NCBI GenBank assembly: GCA_002410715.1
Contig: DHOG01000174.1
Span: 1-22,633 of the forward strand
DNA from: Ruminococcaceae bacterium UBA5396
GTDB taxonomy: Bacteria; Bacillota; Clostridia; Oscillospirales; Acutalibacteraceae
Direction: 5' to 3'
DNA: 22,633 bases
Shown here: positions 1-8,295 of the stretch, one piece after another
Layout of the letters: each line of letters opens with the position of its first letter
How positions within the stretch are numbered: position 1 is the first letter of the stretch
Notes under the pieces: model-generated
What the model was told of the DNA's origin: nothing
Databases searched by the model: none
What the model saw: the letters and a program-made list of their open reading frames with translations, nothing else
Made by a program: the position numbers and the translations under genes

Positions 1-69
1 AATTTTGCTTTTTTTGCATGAAAAAATTTTTTCCAACGTTTACTTGACACATACTAACATAAATTGCAC

Positions 70-99
70 TTGACAAGCAGGATATGCATAGTGTATTAT
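70..99 (+). promoter_or_regulatory. Sigma-A type promoter of the ilv-cimA-leu operon
   Basis: A perfect -35 box TTGACA (70-75) is followed after 18 bases by TATTAT (94-99). Transcription would start near 106, just before the T-box leader. A second TTGACA at 44-49 has no matching -10 box at a usable distance. Confidence 0.7.
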
Positions 100-105
100 A
101 ACGAT

Positions 106-422
106 AATACTATAAAAGCGATGATGGGGACAAGTACCATGTCTGAATTATTCAGAGAGCCGCCGGGTGGTGCGAGGCGGTTGTGCAGGCAGGGGAATAT
201 CACCTCCTGAGCTTTCTGCCGAAACGAAATTGTATACATGCATGTATACTCGGAGTAAGTGTGAACGGATTCCCACCGTTACAAGGGAAAGCATTCGGCA
301 AGGATGAATCCTGACCTGATGCTCTGAGTGGCCTGTTTTTCAGGCAATAAGGGTGGTACCGCGGATAAGGAGCTTTATGTTCCCTTCGCCTCTTGTGTAA
401 GAGACGAAGGGAATTTTTGTAT
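106..422 (+). promoter_or_regulatory. T-box leader, isoleucine specifier, upstream of ilvB
   Basis: This is a tRNA-sensing transcription antitermination leader. Stem I shows the AGTA element (133-136), the AGAGAG-type motif next to the CCGCC/GGCGG hairpin (160-164 with 176-180), and a specifier loop around GAATATCAC (195-203). The codon there is ATC (199-201), an isoleucine codon, followed by the usual A. The conserved T-box AAGGGTGGTACCGCGG lies at 349-364, and its TGGT (354-357) would pair with the ACCA end of uncharged tRNA-Ile. The leader ends in a terminator hairpin at 380-420. In this family uncharged tRNA stabilises the antiterminator, so the operon is expressed when isoleucine is short. 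The specifier choice is read by eye from the loop context. Confidence 0.93.
380..420 (+). terminator. Conditional terminator of the T-box leader
   Basis: A 15-base arm (380-394) pairs with 398-412 apart from one C/A mismatch, around a GTGT loop. A T-rich tail follows from 413. It competes with the T-box antiterminator. Confidence 0.85.
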
Positions 423-464
423 TTTATTTTCCTATTGTTTAACTTTCCCGAAAGGCGTGATTTT

Positions 465-2132
465 ATGTTTTTAAATGGTTCAGATGTATTGGTGGAATGT
501 TTGTTGGAGCAGGGTGTTGATACAGTGTTCGGATATCCAGGTGGGGCTGTACTTAACATCTATGATGCCCTGTATAAATACCATGACCGAATCAACCATG
601 TTCTTACTGCTCATGAGCAGGGTGCATCCCATGCTGCCGACGGTTATGCGCGTGCGACTGGTAAAGTGGGGGTTTGTATTGCCACATCAGGTCCCGGCGC
701 GACAAATCTTGTTACCGGAATTGCCACAGCTTATATGGATTCGATTCCGATTGTAGCCATTACAGGGAATGTTGCGGTTCCGCTTCTTGGACGTGATTCG
801 TTTCAGGAAGTGGATATAACCGGAATTACAATGCCGGTTACAAAGCATAATTTCATTGTGAAACATGTGGAGGAGCTTGCGGATACGATTCGCAAGGCAT
901 TTGCAATTGCTCAAAGCGGACGTCCCGGACCGGTATTGATTGATATTCCGAAGGATATAACTGCTGCAATGGTGGAATATAACAGTCGCACCGACAACGT
1001 TATGCGCCCTCATCAGCCTCCAAAGGAAGAACGCATTGCCTTGACACTCGAAAAGCTTGCGGCGTGCAGCCGCCCGCTAATTTATTTTGGCGGAGGCATT
1101 ATATCCTCCGGAGCCGATAGGCAACTGCTTGAGCTTGCCGAAAAGCTTGATATACCGGTATGCTCGTCCATGATGGGGCTTGGCGGGTTTCCGCACGACC
1201 ATGGTTTGTGGCTGGGGATGGTAGGTATGCACGGCACACTTGCGGCCAATAGGGCGGCAAGGGAATGCGATCTGCTGCTTGTATGCGGCGCGCGTTTTTC
1301 AGATCGGGTTGCAGGCAACCGCGGCGGGTTTTCTCCAAATGCGGAGGTAATCCATCTGGATGTAGACCATGCTGAATTTGATAAGAATGTGACTGCTACT
1401 GTCAGGCTGGCAGGCGACCTGCGTGAAGTGTTAAGTATTCTTTGTTTACGGTCAAAAAAAATAAAGCATTCCGAATGGGTTATACATGCGGCGTCAAAAC
1501 GACGCTCTGTTATGCCCAACACGTCTAATCCCGAAGGGGTTCCGGATCCGCTCTATATTATACAAACCCTACGCGCTCTGACCGGTGACGATACCATTGT
1601 AGCCACCGACGTCGGACAACACCAGATGTGGACTGCACAGCATTTTGAGTTCCGGCAGGCAAGAACCTTCCTGACCTCGGGAGGACTCGGCACCATGGGC
1701 TATGGACTGGGGGCGGCAATCGGGGCTCAGTTTGCTCAGCCTGACCGGCGTGTTGTGCTCATTTCGGGTGACGGAAGCTTTCATATGAATCTCAACGAGC
1801 TTACGACACTTGCTTCCTATAATCTTCCGATTGTGGTGCTTGTTATGAACAATAGCGTACTTGGTATGGTGCGACAATGGCAGAAGGTATTTTACGGCAA
1901 TCGATTTTCTGCAACTGATCCCCACAGAAAGACAGATCTTGTCAGACTGGCAGAAGCTTTTGGATGCAAAGGGATGAGAATTACCAAAACCGGGGAGGTA
2001 GAAGCGGTAATTAAGGCTGCGCTGGGGGATGGAGGTCCGGTTGTGGTGGATTGCAGGATTTCACCTGATGTGAACGTACTTCCTATGATTCCTCCGGGCG
2101 GAACTGTTGATGAAATGATAGAAGAGATGTAA
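465..2132 (+). CDS. ilvB: Acetolactate synthase, large (catalytic) subunit
   Basis: This thiamine diphosphate enzyme condenses pyruvate with pyruvate (valine/leucine route) or with 2-oxobutyrate (isoleucine route). The product from ATG 465 is 555 residues, normal for the family. The catalytic Glu is E51, in the segment HEQGASHAADGYARATGK. The FAD-binding middle domain covers about residues 190-350. The diphosphate-binding motif starts at GDG (435-437) and runs to the NN pair about 28 residues later. The frame is open upstream to 393, but that part lies inside the terminator of the leader. ATG 465 has an AAAGGCG ribosome site and matches the usual N-terminus (MFLNGSDVLVECL). It is the first gene of the operon and is followed by its regulatory subunit after 42 bases. 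Expression should depend on the upstream T-box. Confidence 0.97.
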   Translation: MFLNGSDVLVECLLEQGVDTVFGYPGGAVLNIYDALYKYHDRINHVLTAHEQGASHAADGYARATGKVGVCIATSGPGATNLVTGIATAYMDSIPIVAITGNVAVPLLGRDSFQEVDITGITMPVTKHNFIVKHVEELADTIRKAFAIAQSGRPGPVLIDIPKDITAAMVEYNSRTDNVMRPHQPPKEERIALTLEKLAACSRPLIYFGGGIISSGADRQLLELAEKLDIPVCSSMMGLGGFPHDHGLWLGMVGMHGTLAANRAARECDLLLVCGARFSDRVAGNRGGFSPNAEVIHLDVDHAEFDKNVTATVRLAGDLREVLSILCLRSKKIKHSEWVIHAASKRRSVMPNTSNPEGVPDPLYIIQTLRALTGDDTIVATDVGQHQMWTAQHFEFRQARTFLTSGGLGTMGYGLGAAIGAQFAQPDRRVVLISGDGSFHMNLNELTTLASYNLPIVVLVMNNSVLGMVRQWQKVFYGNRFSATDPHRKTDLVRLAEAFGCKGMRITKTGEVEAVIKAALGDGGPVVVDCRISPDVNVLPMIPPGGTVDEMIEEM

Positions 2133-2174
2133 TAAATCAGTTTTCCAGTTTGGTAAAGAAAGGCAGGTTTTTAT

Positions 2175-2684
2175 ATGGGAGAGGGAAAGGCAATATTTTC
2201 TGTGCTGGCGGTCAACCACCCCGGAGTACTATTACGCGTTGCCGGATTATTTTCCCGCCGCGGCTTCAACATTGATTCCATTGTGGCGTGCAGCACCGAA
2301 AAGCCCTCGTTTTCAAGACTTACCATTGTAGTTACAGGGGATGAGGCAACCTTTACACAATTAACCCGCCAGCTTTTGAAGCTTGAGGACATTGTGAAAG
2401 TAGAGGTTCTTGAGCCGGAAGAGTGCGCAAACAGTGAGCTGCTGCTTGTAAAAGTTGGTGCTGTTGGAATGGGGCGCAGTCCGGTTATAAAAATGATACA
2501 ATCTTATGGCGCAAGGGTTCTTGATATCGGTGATCTTACGATTACGGTTGAAATGACAGGCCAATCCGAAGAAATAGACCTATTTGTTGAGCAGCTTGAA
2601 CGGTTTGGCATATTGGAAATGGCACGAACAGGAATTAATGCCCTTCAGCGGGGCGATCTCACGATCCATGATCAAGAGAAATAG
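2175..2684 (+). CDS. ilvN: Acetolactate synthase, small (regulatory) subunit
   Basis: The 169-residue protein (ilvH type) binds IlvB, activates it and makes it sensitive to valine feedback. An N-terminal ACT domain (about residues 4-75) begins with the typical FSVLAVNHPGVLLRVAGLF pattern and the FNIDSI strand. The C-terminal small-subunit domain follows from about residue 80. The ribosome site GAAAGGCAGG (2158-2167) supports ATG 2175. It sits 42 bases after ilvB and 17 bases before the preferred cimA start, consistent with one transcript. Confidence 0.96.
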   Translation: MGEGKAIFSVLAVNHPGVLLRVAGLFSRRGFNIDSIVACSTEKPSFSRLTIVVTGDEATFTQLTRQLLKLEDIVKVEVLEPEECANSELLLVKVGAVGMGRSPVIKMIQSYGARVLDIGDLTITVEMTGQSEEIDLFVEQLERFGILEMARTGINALQRGDLTIHDQEK

Positions 2685-2689
2685 ATGGC

Positions 2690-2704
2690 GAGGTGATTTT
2701 ATTG
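2690..2704 (+). promoter_or_regulatory. Ribosome binding site that selects a TTG start for cimA
   Basis: GAGGTGAT (2690-2697) is complementary to the 3' end of 16S rRNA and lies four bases before TTG 2702. The in-frame GTG at 2693 lies inside this site and has only a weak site upstream, so TTG 2702 is the better start. Confidence 0.65.
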
Positions 2705-4282
2705 AAACGAAAGGTGGAAATTCTGGATTCCACACTTCGCGACGGAGCGCAGGGAGAGGGTGTTTCCTTTTCGGTTGAGGATAAGCTTGCTGTAACAAGA
2801 CTTCTAGATGAACTGGGCATCCCATTCGTGGAAGCGGGAAATCCGGGTTCCAACCCCAAGGATCTGGAGTTCTTTCGTCGTGCATCCGAATTGAATTTGA
2901 AAAATACCAAGCTTGTAGCTTTCGGTTCTACCAGGCGAAAAAACACAAACGTTGAAGATGATGCAAATGTAAAGGCACTTCTGAATGCAAACACACAGGT
3001 TGTTGCTTTATTCGGTAAATGCTGGAATCTTCATGTGCGTGATATACTTCGGACAACCGATGCAGAAAATTTCGCCATGATTGCGGGTACCGTTGCTTTT
3101 TTCAAATCCAGGGGAAAGCGGGTTATATTTGACGCGGAGCATTTCTTTGATGGTTATAAAGCCAATCCCGTGTTTGCCATGAAAGCACTTGAATTCGCGG
3201 TCATTGCCGGCGCTGATGTACTGGCTTTATGTGATACGAACGGCGGCACCTTCCCGAAGGAAATTTATGATATTACCAAAACCGTAGTTGATGAGTTTGG
3301 TGTAACCATTGGTATCCATGTTCATAACGACGGCGGGATGGCAGTTGCCAACTCGATTATGGCGGTTGAGGCGGGGGCATCCCATGTGCAGGGTACATAT
3401 ATCGGTTTTGGGGAAAGAAGCGGAAATGCAAACCTGTCAACCATTATTCCAAACCTGCAGTTAAAACGCGGCTACGCATGTATACCGGAAGGCTGCATGG
3501 AAATGCTGACACCTGCCGCAAGAAGCATGGCTGAAATAGCGAATGTAAGGCTTGGCAGGGGAGAGCCTTATGTCGGTAGCAGTGCGTTTGCCCACAAGGC
3601 CGGGATGCATGCCGATGGAGTGCTTAAAAATTCAGCTACATTTGAGCATGTCCCGCCTGAATTGGTGGGGAACGAACGGCGTTTTCTCATGAGTGAAATA
3701 AGCGGGCGAACCGCCGTACTCGAAAAAATTCGTCACTATTGTCCTGAAATTAACAAGACATCTCCCGAATTAAATGCTATAATAGAACAGTTAAAGCACA
3801 TGGAAATGGAAGGCTATCAGTACGAGGGCGCTGACGCAAGCTTCGAGCTGCTTGTGAGAAAGCTGCTTGGACAGATCAAACCTTACTTTAATTTGGGCTA
3901 TTACCGTATTACGGGGGAAAAGCCATTCACGACGCATTACAGCGCAGTTGCGACACTGAAAGTTTTGGTTGGCGAGAATGCCCAAACCGCTGCCGGTGAA
4001 GGCAACGGCCCCGTTAATGCGCTTGATAAAGCGCTGAGAAGTGCCCTTTGCGGTTTTTATCCGGTTTTATCGGATTTCCGGCTGGTTGATTATAAGGTTC
4101 GCGTGATGGATTCAAAGCAGGCTACCGCCGCTCGCGTCCGTGTTTTGATTACGTCTACAGACGGAATAAAGGAATGGACTACAATCGGTGTTTCCACCGA
4201 CGTGATTGAGGCAAGCTGGCTCGCGCTTAGCGAGTCTATGGAATACAAACTGGTTTGTGAAAATACAAAACCACCCAAATAA
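2702..4282 (+). CDS. cimA: (R)-citramalate synthase
   Basis: The enzyme condenses acetyl-CoA with pyruvate to give (R)-citramalate, the entry to 2-oxobutyrate and isoleucine without threonine. The product is 526 residues from TTG 2702, a usual CimA length. The HMGL-type TIM barrel fills about residues 1-280. It shows LRDGAQGEGVSFSVEDK near the N-terminus and the metal-binding HVHNDGG motif. The combination of AQGEG, AGNPGSNPKD and this length is characteristic of the CimA group of clostridia and methanogens rather than of LeuA or homocitrate synthase. The LeuA-type allosteric domain occupies the C-terminus from about residue 390, so isoleucine feedback is likely. The gene lies between ilvN and leuC in an operon with an isoleucine T-box, which fits this role. 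Confidence 0.93.
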   Translation: MKRKVEILDSTLRDGAQGEGVSFSVEDKLAVTRLLDELGIPFVEAGNPGSNPKDLEFFRRASELNLKNTKLVAFGSTRRKNTNVEDDANVKALLNANTQVVALFGKCWNLHVRDILRTTDAENFAMIAGTVAFFKSRGKRVIFDAEHFFDGYKANPVFAMKALEFAVIAGADVLALCDTNGGTFPKEIYDITKTVVDEFGVTIGIHVHNDGGMAVANSIMAVEAGASHVQGTYIGFGERSGNANLSTIIPNLQLKRGYACIPEGCMEMLTPAARSMAEIANVRLGRGEPYVGSSAFAHKAGMHADGVLKNSATFEHVPPELVGNERRFLMSEISGRTAVLEKIRHYCPEINKTSPELNAIIEQLKHMEMEGYQYEGADASFELLVRKLLGQIKPYFNLGYYRITGEKPFTTHYSAVATLKVLVGENAQTAAGEGNGPVNALDKALRSALCGFYPVLSDFRLVDYKVRVMDSKQATAARVRVLITSTDGIKEWTTIGVSTDVIEASWLALSESMEYKLVCENTKPPK

Positions 4283-4313
4283 TCTGAGATATTACATGTA
4301 GGAGGCAAATAGA

Positions 4314-5579
4314 ATGGGTATGACCATGACACAAAAAATTCTGGCGGCACATGCAGGCCTGCCGGAGGTCAAGGCGGGACAGTTGATTGAGGCGAAGCTG
4401 GATTTATGCCTTGGCAACGACATCACTTCACCTGTAGCGATTAATGAGTTTGAACGATGCGGCGCTTGCGGAGTGTTTAACAAATCCCGTGTAGCACTTG
4501 TAATGGACCACTTTACTCCCAACAAGGATATTAAAGCTGCGGAGCAGGTAAAATATGTGCGGGAGTTCGCCAACAAATATGATGTCGAGTATTTTTTTGA
4601 TGTAGGACGTATGGGCGTAGAGCATGCCATCCTGCCCGAACAGGGACTGGTAGGTCCCGGTGACTGCATTATCGGCGCAGACAGCCATACCTGCACGTAC
4701 GGAGCACTGGGCGCATTTTCTACCGGAGTCGGCTCCACCGACCTTGCAGCTGGGATGGCTACAGGTACAGCGTGGTTTAAAGTTCCGTCCGCACTCAAAA
4801 TCGAGCTTGTCGGCAAGCCCTCACGCTTTGTAGGTGGCAAGGATGTTATACTGCATCTGATCGGTCAGATTGGGGTGGACGGAGCACTTTACCGTTCTCT
4901 TGAATTTACCGGCGAGGGTGTTGCAAATCTTTCGATAGATGACCGTCTTTGCATTGCAAATATGGCAATTGAAGCAGGTGCGAAAAACGGTATTTTCCCG
5001 GTAGATGATATTACGCTTGCTTATGTTAACGGTAGATTTAAGCGTGAAATCAAGATTTTTGAGGCTGATGCCGACGCGGAATATGATGAGGTAATCACGA
5101 TTGATCTGTCAAAGCTTCGTCCTTCGGTTGCATTTCCGCATCTGCCTGAAAACACCAAAACCATTGATGAGTGCAATGGTCAGGTCAAGATTGATCAGGT
5201 GGTAATCGGATCCTGTACGAACGGAAGAATCGAGGATATGCGGGCGGCAGCAGAGATTTTGAAAGGGCGCAAGGTTGCCAAAGGGGTGCGCTGCATTGTC
5301 ATTCCCGCAACGCAACAGATCTGGCTTGATAGTATGCATGAAGGACTTTTTGATATATTTGTAGAAGCGGGTGCTGTTGTGTCAACCCCGACCTGTGGTC
5401 CCTGTCTTGGCGGTCATATGGGTATTCTTGCGGCGGGTGAGCGCGCAGTTTCCACCACCAACCGCAACTTTGTAGGTCGTATGGGACACGTAGACAGCGA
5501 GGTATATCTTTCAAATCCGTATGTTGCCGCCGCTTCGGCTGTAACAGGAACAATCACCGATCCCGCAGATTTAAAGTAG
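4314..5579 (+). CDS. leuC: Isopropylmalate/citramalate isomerase, large subunit
   Basis: This is the aconitase-family large subunit that isomerises 2-isopropylmalate and, in the citramalate pathway, (R)-citramalate via citraconate to 3-methylmalate. At 421 residues it belongs to the shorter archaeal/clostridial LeuC-HacA type. The 4Fe-4S ligands are C301 (in GSCTNG), C361 and C364 (CGPC). The [20 protein letters not shown] substrate-binding stretch is intact. The ribosome site GGAGG (4301-4305) lies eight bases before ATG 4314; a second in-frame ATG at 4320 is less well spaced. It follows cimA by 31 bases and precedes leuD by 61. Because leuA and leuB are absent nearby, its main substrate here may be citramalate; that is inference. 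Confidence 0.95.
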   Translation: MGMTMTQKILAAHAGLPEVKAGQLIEAKLDLCLGNDITSPVAINEFERCGACGVFNKSRVALVMDHFTPNKDIKAAEQVKYVREFANKYDVEYFFDVGRMGVEHAILPEQGLVGPGDCIIGADSHTCTYGALGAFSTGVGSTDLAAGMATGTAWFKVPSALKIELVGKPSRFVGGKDVILHLIGQIGVDGALYRSLEFTGEGVANLSIDDRLCIANMAIEAGAKNGIFPVDDITLAYVNGRFKREIKIFEADADAEYDEVITIDLSKLRPSVAFPHLPENTKTIDECNGQVKIDQVVIGSCTNGRIEDMRAAAEILKGRKVAKGVRCIVIPATQQIWLDSMHEGLFDIFVEAGAVVSTPTCGPCLGGHMGILAAGERAVSTTNRNFVGRMGHVDSEVYLSNPYVAAASAVTGTITDPADLK

Positions 5580-5640
5580 GGAGCGCTGTTCCCAGCGTTT
5601 CATGGTTCAGTTAAAAATCTATCTAGAAAGAGATGATAAC

Positions 5641-6129
5641 ATGATTGCACAGGGCAGAGTACATAAATACGGGGATAATGTTGATACAGACGTTATCATT
5701 CCGGCACGTTATCTGAATACGTCCAAGCATGAGGAGCTTGCCGCCCATTGCATGGAGGATATTGACGCCGAATTTGTCAATAAGGTGAAACCTGGAGACA
5801 TTATGGTTGCAAACAAAAATTTCGGTTGCGGTTCATCTCGCGAGCATGCGCCGATTGCCATCAAAACGAGTGGTATTTCCTGTGTCATTGCTTCAACCTT
5901 TGCGCGGATATTTTACCGTAATGCCATCAATATCGGTCTGGCGATTCTGGAATGTGATGAAGCCGCAAAGGATATTCAGGCAGACGATGAAGTCAAGGTT
6001 GATTTTGACAGCGGCTTGATCGAAAATCTGACAACCGGAAAAACATATCAGGCAGAGCCTTTTCCGCCCTTTATTCAGAATATTATTGAAAAAGGCGGAT
6101 TACTGAATTCGATTAAAGACAGGCTTTAA
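5641..6129 (+). CDS. leuD: Isopropylmalate/citramalate isomerase, small subunit
   Basis: The 162-residue small subunit forms the swivelling domain that closes over the LeuC active site. Recognisable segments are [15 protein letters not shown] near the N-terminus and the substrate-contacting [11 protein letters not shown] loop at about residues 61-71. The frame extends upstream to 5602, but ATG 5641 with the AGAAAGAGATGAT ribosome site gives the standard short LeuD ([11 protein letters not shown]). It is the partner of the preceding leuC, with about 60 untranslated bases between them. Confidence 0.95.
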   Translation: MIAQGRVHKYGDNVDTDVIIPARYLNTSKHEELAAHCMEDIDAEFVNKVKPGDIMVANKNFGCGSSREHAPIAIKTSGISCVIASTFARIFYRNAINIGLAILECDEAAKDIQADDEVKVDFDSGLIENLTTGKTYQAEPFPPFIQNIIEKGGLLNSIKDRL

Positions 6130-6161
6130 TCACAAAGCTTGAATTGGGGGCTGGTTTTGAA

Positions 6162-6392
6162 ATGAAATGCCCGCAATGCGGAAAAGAATTGGAAGATCTA
6201 TTTTGTCCGAGCTGTGGACAGAGAGGTGAAAACCCCCATTATGATTTTATATATCACAAGAAATTGCCCCGTGCCGGCAAATTCCGGCGGGTTCTGATAT
6301 TGCTTGTTTTGCTGGTTGCTGTTGCAGCAGGTATTGCCTTTGCGGCGCAGACATGGGGTGGCGAAGCGTTTCGCTTATGCTATATGCCTTAA
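6162..6392 (+). CDS. Small zinc-ribbon protein with one membrane helix
   Basis: I do not recognise a named family. From ATG 6162 the product is 76 residues; an in-frame TTG at 6144 would add six. The N-terminus has two CxxC pairs (C3, C6, C15, C18; MKCPQCG and FCPSCGQ), a classic zinc ribbon. A basic stretch (KKLPRAGKFRR) and a single hydrophobic helix (about 43-62) follow, then a short tail. The topology would place the zinc ribbon in the cytoplasm. It lies 32 bases after leuD and before the operon terminator, so it is co-transcribed with isoleucine synthesis, but nothing in the sequence shows a role there. The ribosome site is weak (a G-run about 11 bases upstream), which lowers certainty about the start. 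Confidence 0.7.
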   Translation: MKCPQCGKELEDLFCPSCGQRGENPHYDFIYHKKLPRAGKFRRVLILLVLLVAVAAGIAFAAQTWGGEAFRLCYMP

Positions 6393-6395
6393 AAT

Positions 6396-6437
6396 AAAAA
6401 CCTCGTCTTATCTTTGTAATGATAAGACGAGGTTTTT
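6396..6437. terminator. Bidirectional intrinsic terminator between the leu operon and galM
   Basis: A 17-base perfect stem (6396-6412 with 6421-6437) encloses an 8-base loop. It has A-rich and T-rich flanks, so it can stop transcription from both convergent operons. Confidence 0.92.
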
Positions 6438-6440
6438 ATT

Positions 6441-7490
6441 TTATTTGATGGTATCAAACTTTATTGAAGTTATATGATGATACTTATCGCCCGGTTTTAG
6501 GGTTGGCTGTTCGAAATTTGTATGGTTGACAGCGTCGGGGAAATACTGGGTTTCAAGACAAAAACCGCTGTTGAGCATATAACGCGCCCCATTTTTGCCC
6601 TTCATACCTTCTAAAAAGTTTCCGGTGTACAATTGAACGCCGGGAAGTGTGGTTTTGAGTTTAAATGAAATCCCGGATTTATTATCATAACCGGAAGCGG
6701 CATCACGTAAAGAACCGGTGTTGCCGCGAATAGCATAATTATGGTCATATCCGCCTGCAAGCTTAAGAGGTTGATAGTCATGACCAATTCTTTCACCGAT
6801 GGCATGCGGCGTACGGAAATCCATTGGGGTACCTTCAACCTTCAGCATATTTCCGGTGGGGATAAGACCGGAATCCGATTCGGTAAATGAGTCGGATTCA
6901 ATCTGCAGCACCTGATCCAGTACAGTTCCGCTGTCGTGGCCTGATAGATTGAAATAGGAATGGTTGGTAAGATTGCAAATCGTTTCTTTATCTGTTTCGG
7001 CATAGTATTCCCATATTAATTCGCCGTCCTCAGAAAGGGAGTGGGTGACCGATACCTTTAAAGTGCCCGGATACCCTTCCTCTCCATTACAGCTCACCAA
7101 AGATAATACAAGCTGATTGTCCCTTATACAGGCGTCCCAGACTCTTTTGTCAAACCCTATGTTTCCGCCATGCAGATGATGACCGTTGCTGTTGCAAGGG
7201 AGTGTATACTCGCTGCCGCCGAGTGTAAATTGCCCCTTGCAAATGCGGTTGGCATGGCGGCCGATTAGCGCGCCAAAATATGTACCGCTGCTGCTTTCAT
7301 AGCCGGATAGATCGTCAAATCCCAGCACGATATCAACCAGTTTTCCGTCTTTATCCGGAACCTTCAGAAATGTAATAATCCCGCCGTAGGTCAGGATGCC
7401 GACTTGCATACCTCTTGCGTTTGTCAGGGTGAATAAATCAACATCTTTTCCCTCGACGGTTTTTCCATAAAAACGTTTTTTAATATCCAT
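6441..7490 (-). CDS. galM: Aldose 1-epimerase (mutarotase)
   Basis: The enzyme interconverts alpha and beta anomers of galactose or glucose. The 349 residues are the usual length. Sugar-binding and catalytic residues are all visible: the NGHHLHGG segment with H105, the catalytic acid H177 in NHSYFNLSGH, the GGYDHNY motif near 246-252, and the catalytic base E313 in FCLETQYFPD. The start at 7490 has the ribosome site AAAGGAG eight bases upstream. It is the last gene of the minus-strand group and begins 23 bases after the reductase gene. No other sugar gene is nearby, so it is probably a stand-alone mutarotase rather than part of a Leloir cluster. Confidence 0.95.
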   Translation of the reverse strand: MDIKKRFYGKTVEGKDVDLFTLTNARGMQVGILTYGGIITFLKVPDKDGKLVDIVLGFDDLSGYESSSGTYFGALIGRHANRICKGQFTLGGSEYTLPCNSNGHHLHGGNIGFDKRVWDACIRDNQLVLSLVSCNGEEGYPGTLKVSVTHSLSEDGELIWEYYAETDKETICNLTNHSYFNLSGHDSGTVLDQVLQIESDSFTESDSGLIPTGNMLKVEGTPMDFRTPHAIGERIGHDYQPLKLAGGYDHNYAIRGNTGSLRDAASGYDNKSGISFKLKTTLPGVQLYTGNFLEGMKGKNGARYMLNSGFCLETQYFPDAVNHTNFEQPTLKPGDKYHHITSIKFDTIK

Positions 7491-7513
7491 TTTTTATCTC
7501 CTTTGATACATCC

Positions 7514-8251
7514 TTAAATGACAAAGCCTCCGTTCGGGCTGAGTACCTGACCGGTAATGAAATCAGACTTTTGAGATGATAAAAATAATATGGCTTCTGC
7601 CACATTATGCGGCGTTCCGATTCTTCCAAGGGGAGTATCCTGTATGAGAAAAGAACGCGTCTCTTGATTTAGCTTTGCATTCATATCGGTATCGATAATG
7701 CCGGGGGCAACACAGTTTACTTGGATGTTTGACGGGCCAAGCTCCTTTGCAAGTGACTTTGTCATGCCAATCAGGGCAGCCTTGGCAGCCGAGTAGTGCA
7801 CTTCGCAGGATGCGCCAACCATTCCCCATATAGATGAAATCAGTACAATTTTACCGCTCTTATGCCGGATCATGCCGGGCAAAACAGCGCGGCAGCAGTA
7901 ATATGCCGCGTCAAGCGTAACAGACATCATGTCTCGCCATTCATTGGGTGTGATTTCGGTAAACAGTTTCTGCTGTGATCTTCCTGCGTTGCTTACAAGC
8001 ACATCAATATTACCGAAGCGTGCTTCTCCCGCCTCAACCATTCGGTTTACCTGTTCAATATTGCTGACATCGGCACGAAAGGGAAGAACATCGACGCCCT
8101 GTTTCATTAAGTCTTGGGCGAGTTTCAGTGCGGAGGGTTCGGAATTTAAATAATTCAGTATGATTCGATATCCCTGCTGCGCAAACAGCTCGGCGGCTGC
8201 TTTTCCGATGCCCCGGGAAGCTCCTGTTATCAAAACACTGCGGTTTCGCAT
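7514..8251 (-). CDS. ymfI: Short-chain dehydrogenase/reductase, FabG-like, probably YmfI type
   Basis: This is a 245-residue NAD(P)-dependent reductase with a Rossmann fold. The cofactor motif GASRGIG is at residues 10-16 and NNAG-like SNAG at 87-90. The catalytic residues are S139/S140, Y153 and K157 (YSAAK). The position that holds Asn in the usual Asn-Ser-Tyr-Lys tetrad appears to be T112 (VTLDAAYYC). The segment SSIWGMVGASCEVHYSAAK resembles, from memory, proteins annotated as elongation factor P 5-aminopentanone reductase (YmfI), which finish a lysine modification on EF-P. A 3-oxoacyl-ACP reductase role is the alternative; no other fatty acid gene is nearby, which argues against it. The ribosome site AAAGGA lies about 11 bases upstream of the start. 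Confidence 0.8.
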   Translation of the reverse strand: MRNRSVLITGASRGIGKAAAELFAQQGYRIILNYLNSEPSALKLAQDLMKQGVDVLPFRADVSNIEQVNRMVEAGEARFGNIDVLVSNAGRSQQKLFTEITPNEWRDMMSVTLDAAYYCCRAVLPGMIRHKSGKIVLISSIWGMVGASCEVHYSAAKAALIGMTKSLAKELGPSNIQVNCVAPGIIDTDMNAKLNQETRSFLIQDTPLGRIGTPHNVAEAILFLSSQKSDFITGQVLSPNGGFVI

Positions 8252-8295
8252 TCAATTCCATATCCTTTCCGTCCGATAGGTGCATTTTGGCAATG

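Noticed and set aside
44..49. Second TTGACA upstream of the ilv promoter
   Set aside because: No acceptable -10 box lies 16-18 bases downstream.
393..464. Upstream in-frame extension of ilvB (24 codons)
   Set aside because: It lies within the T-box terminator and its encoded segment does not resemble an acetolactate synthase N-terminus; ATG 465 has its own ribosome site.
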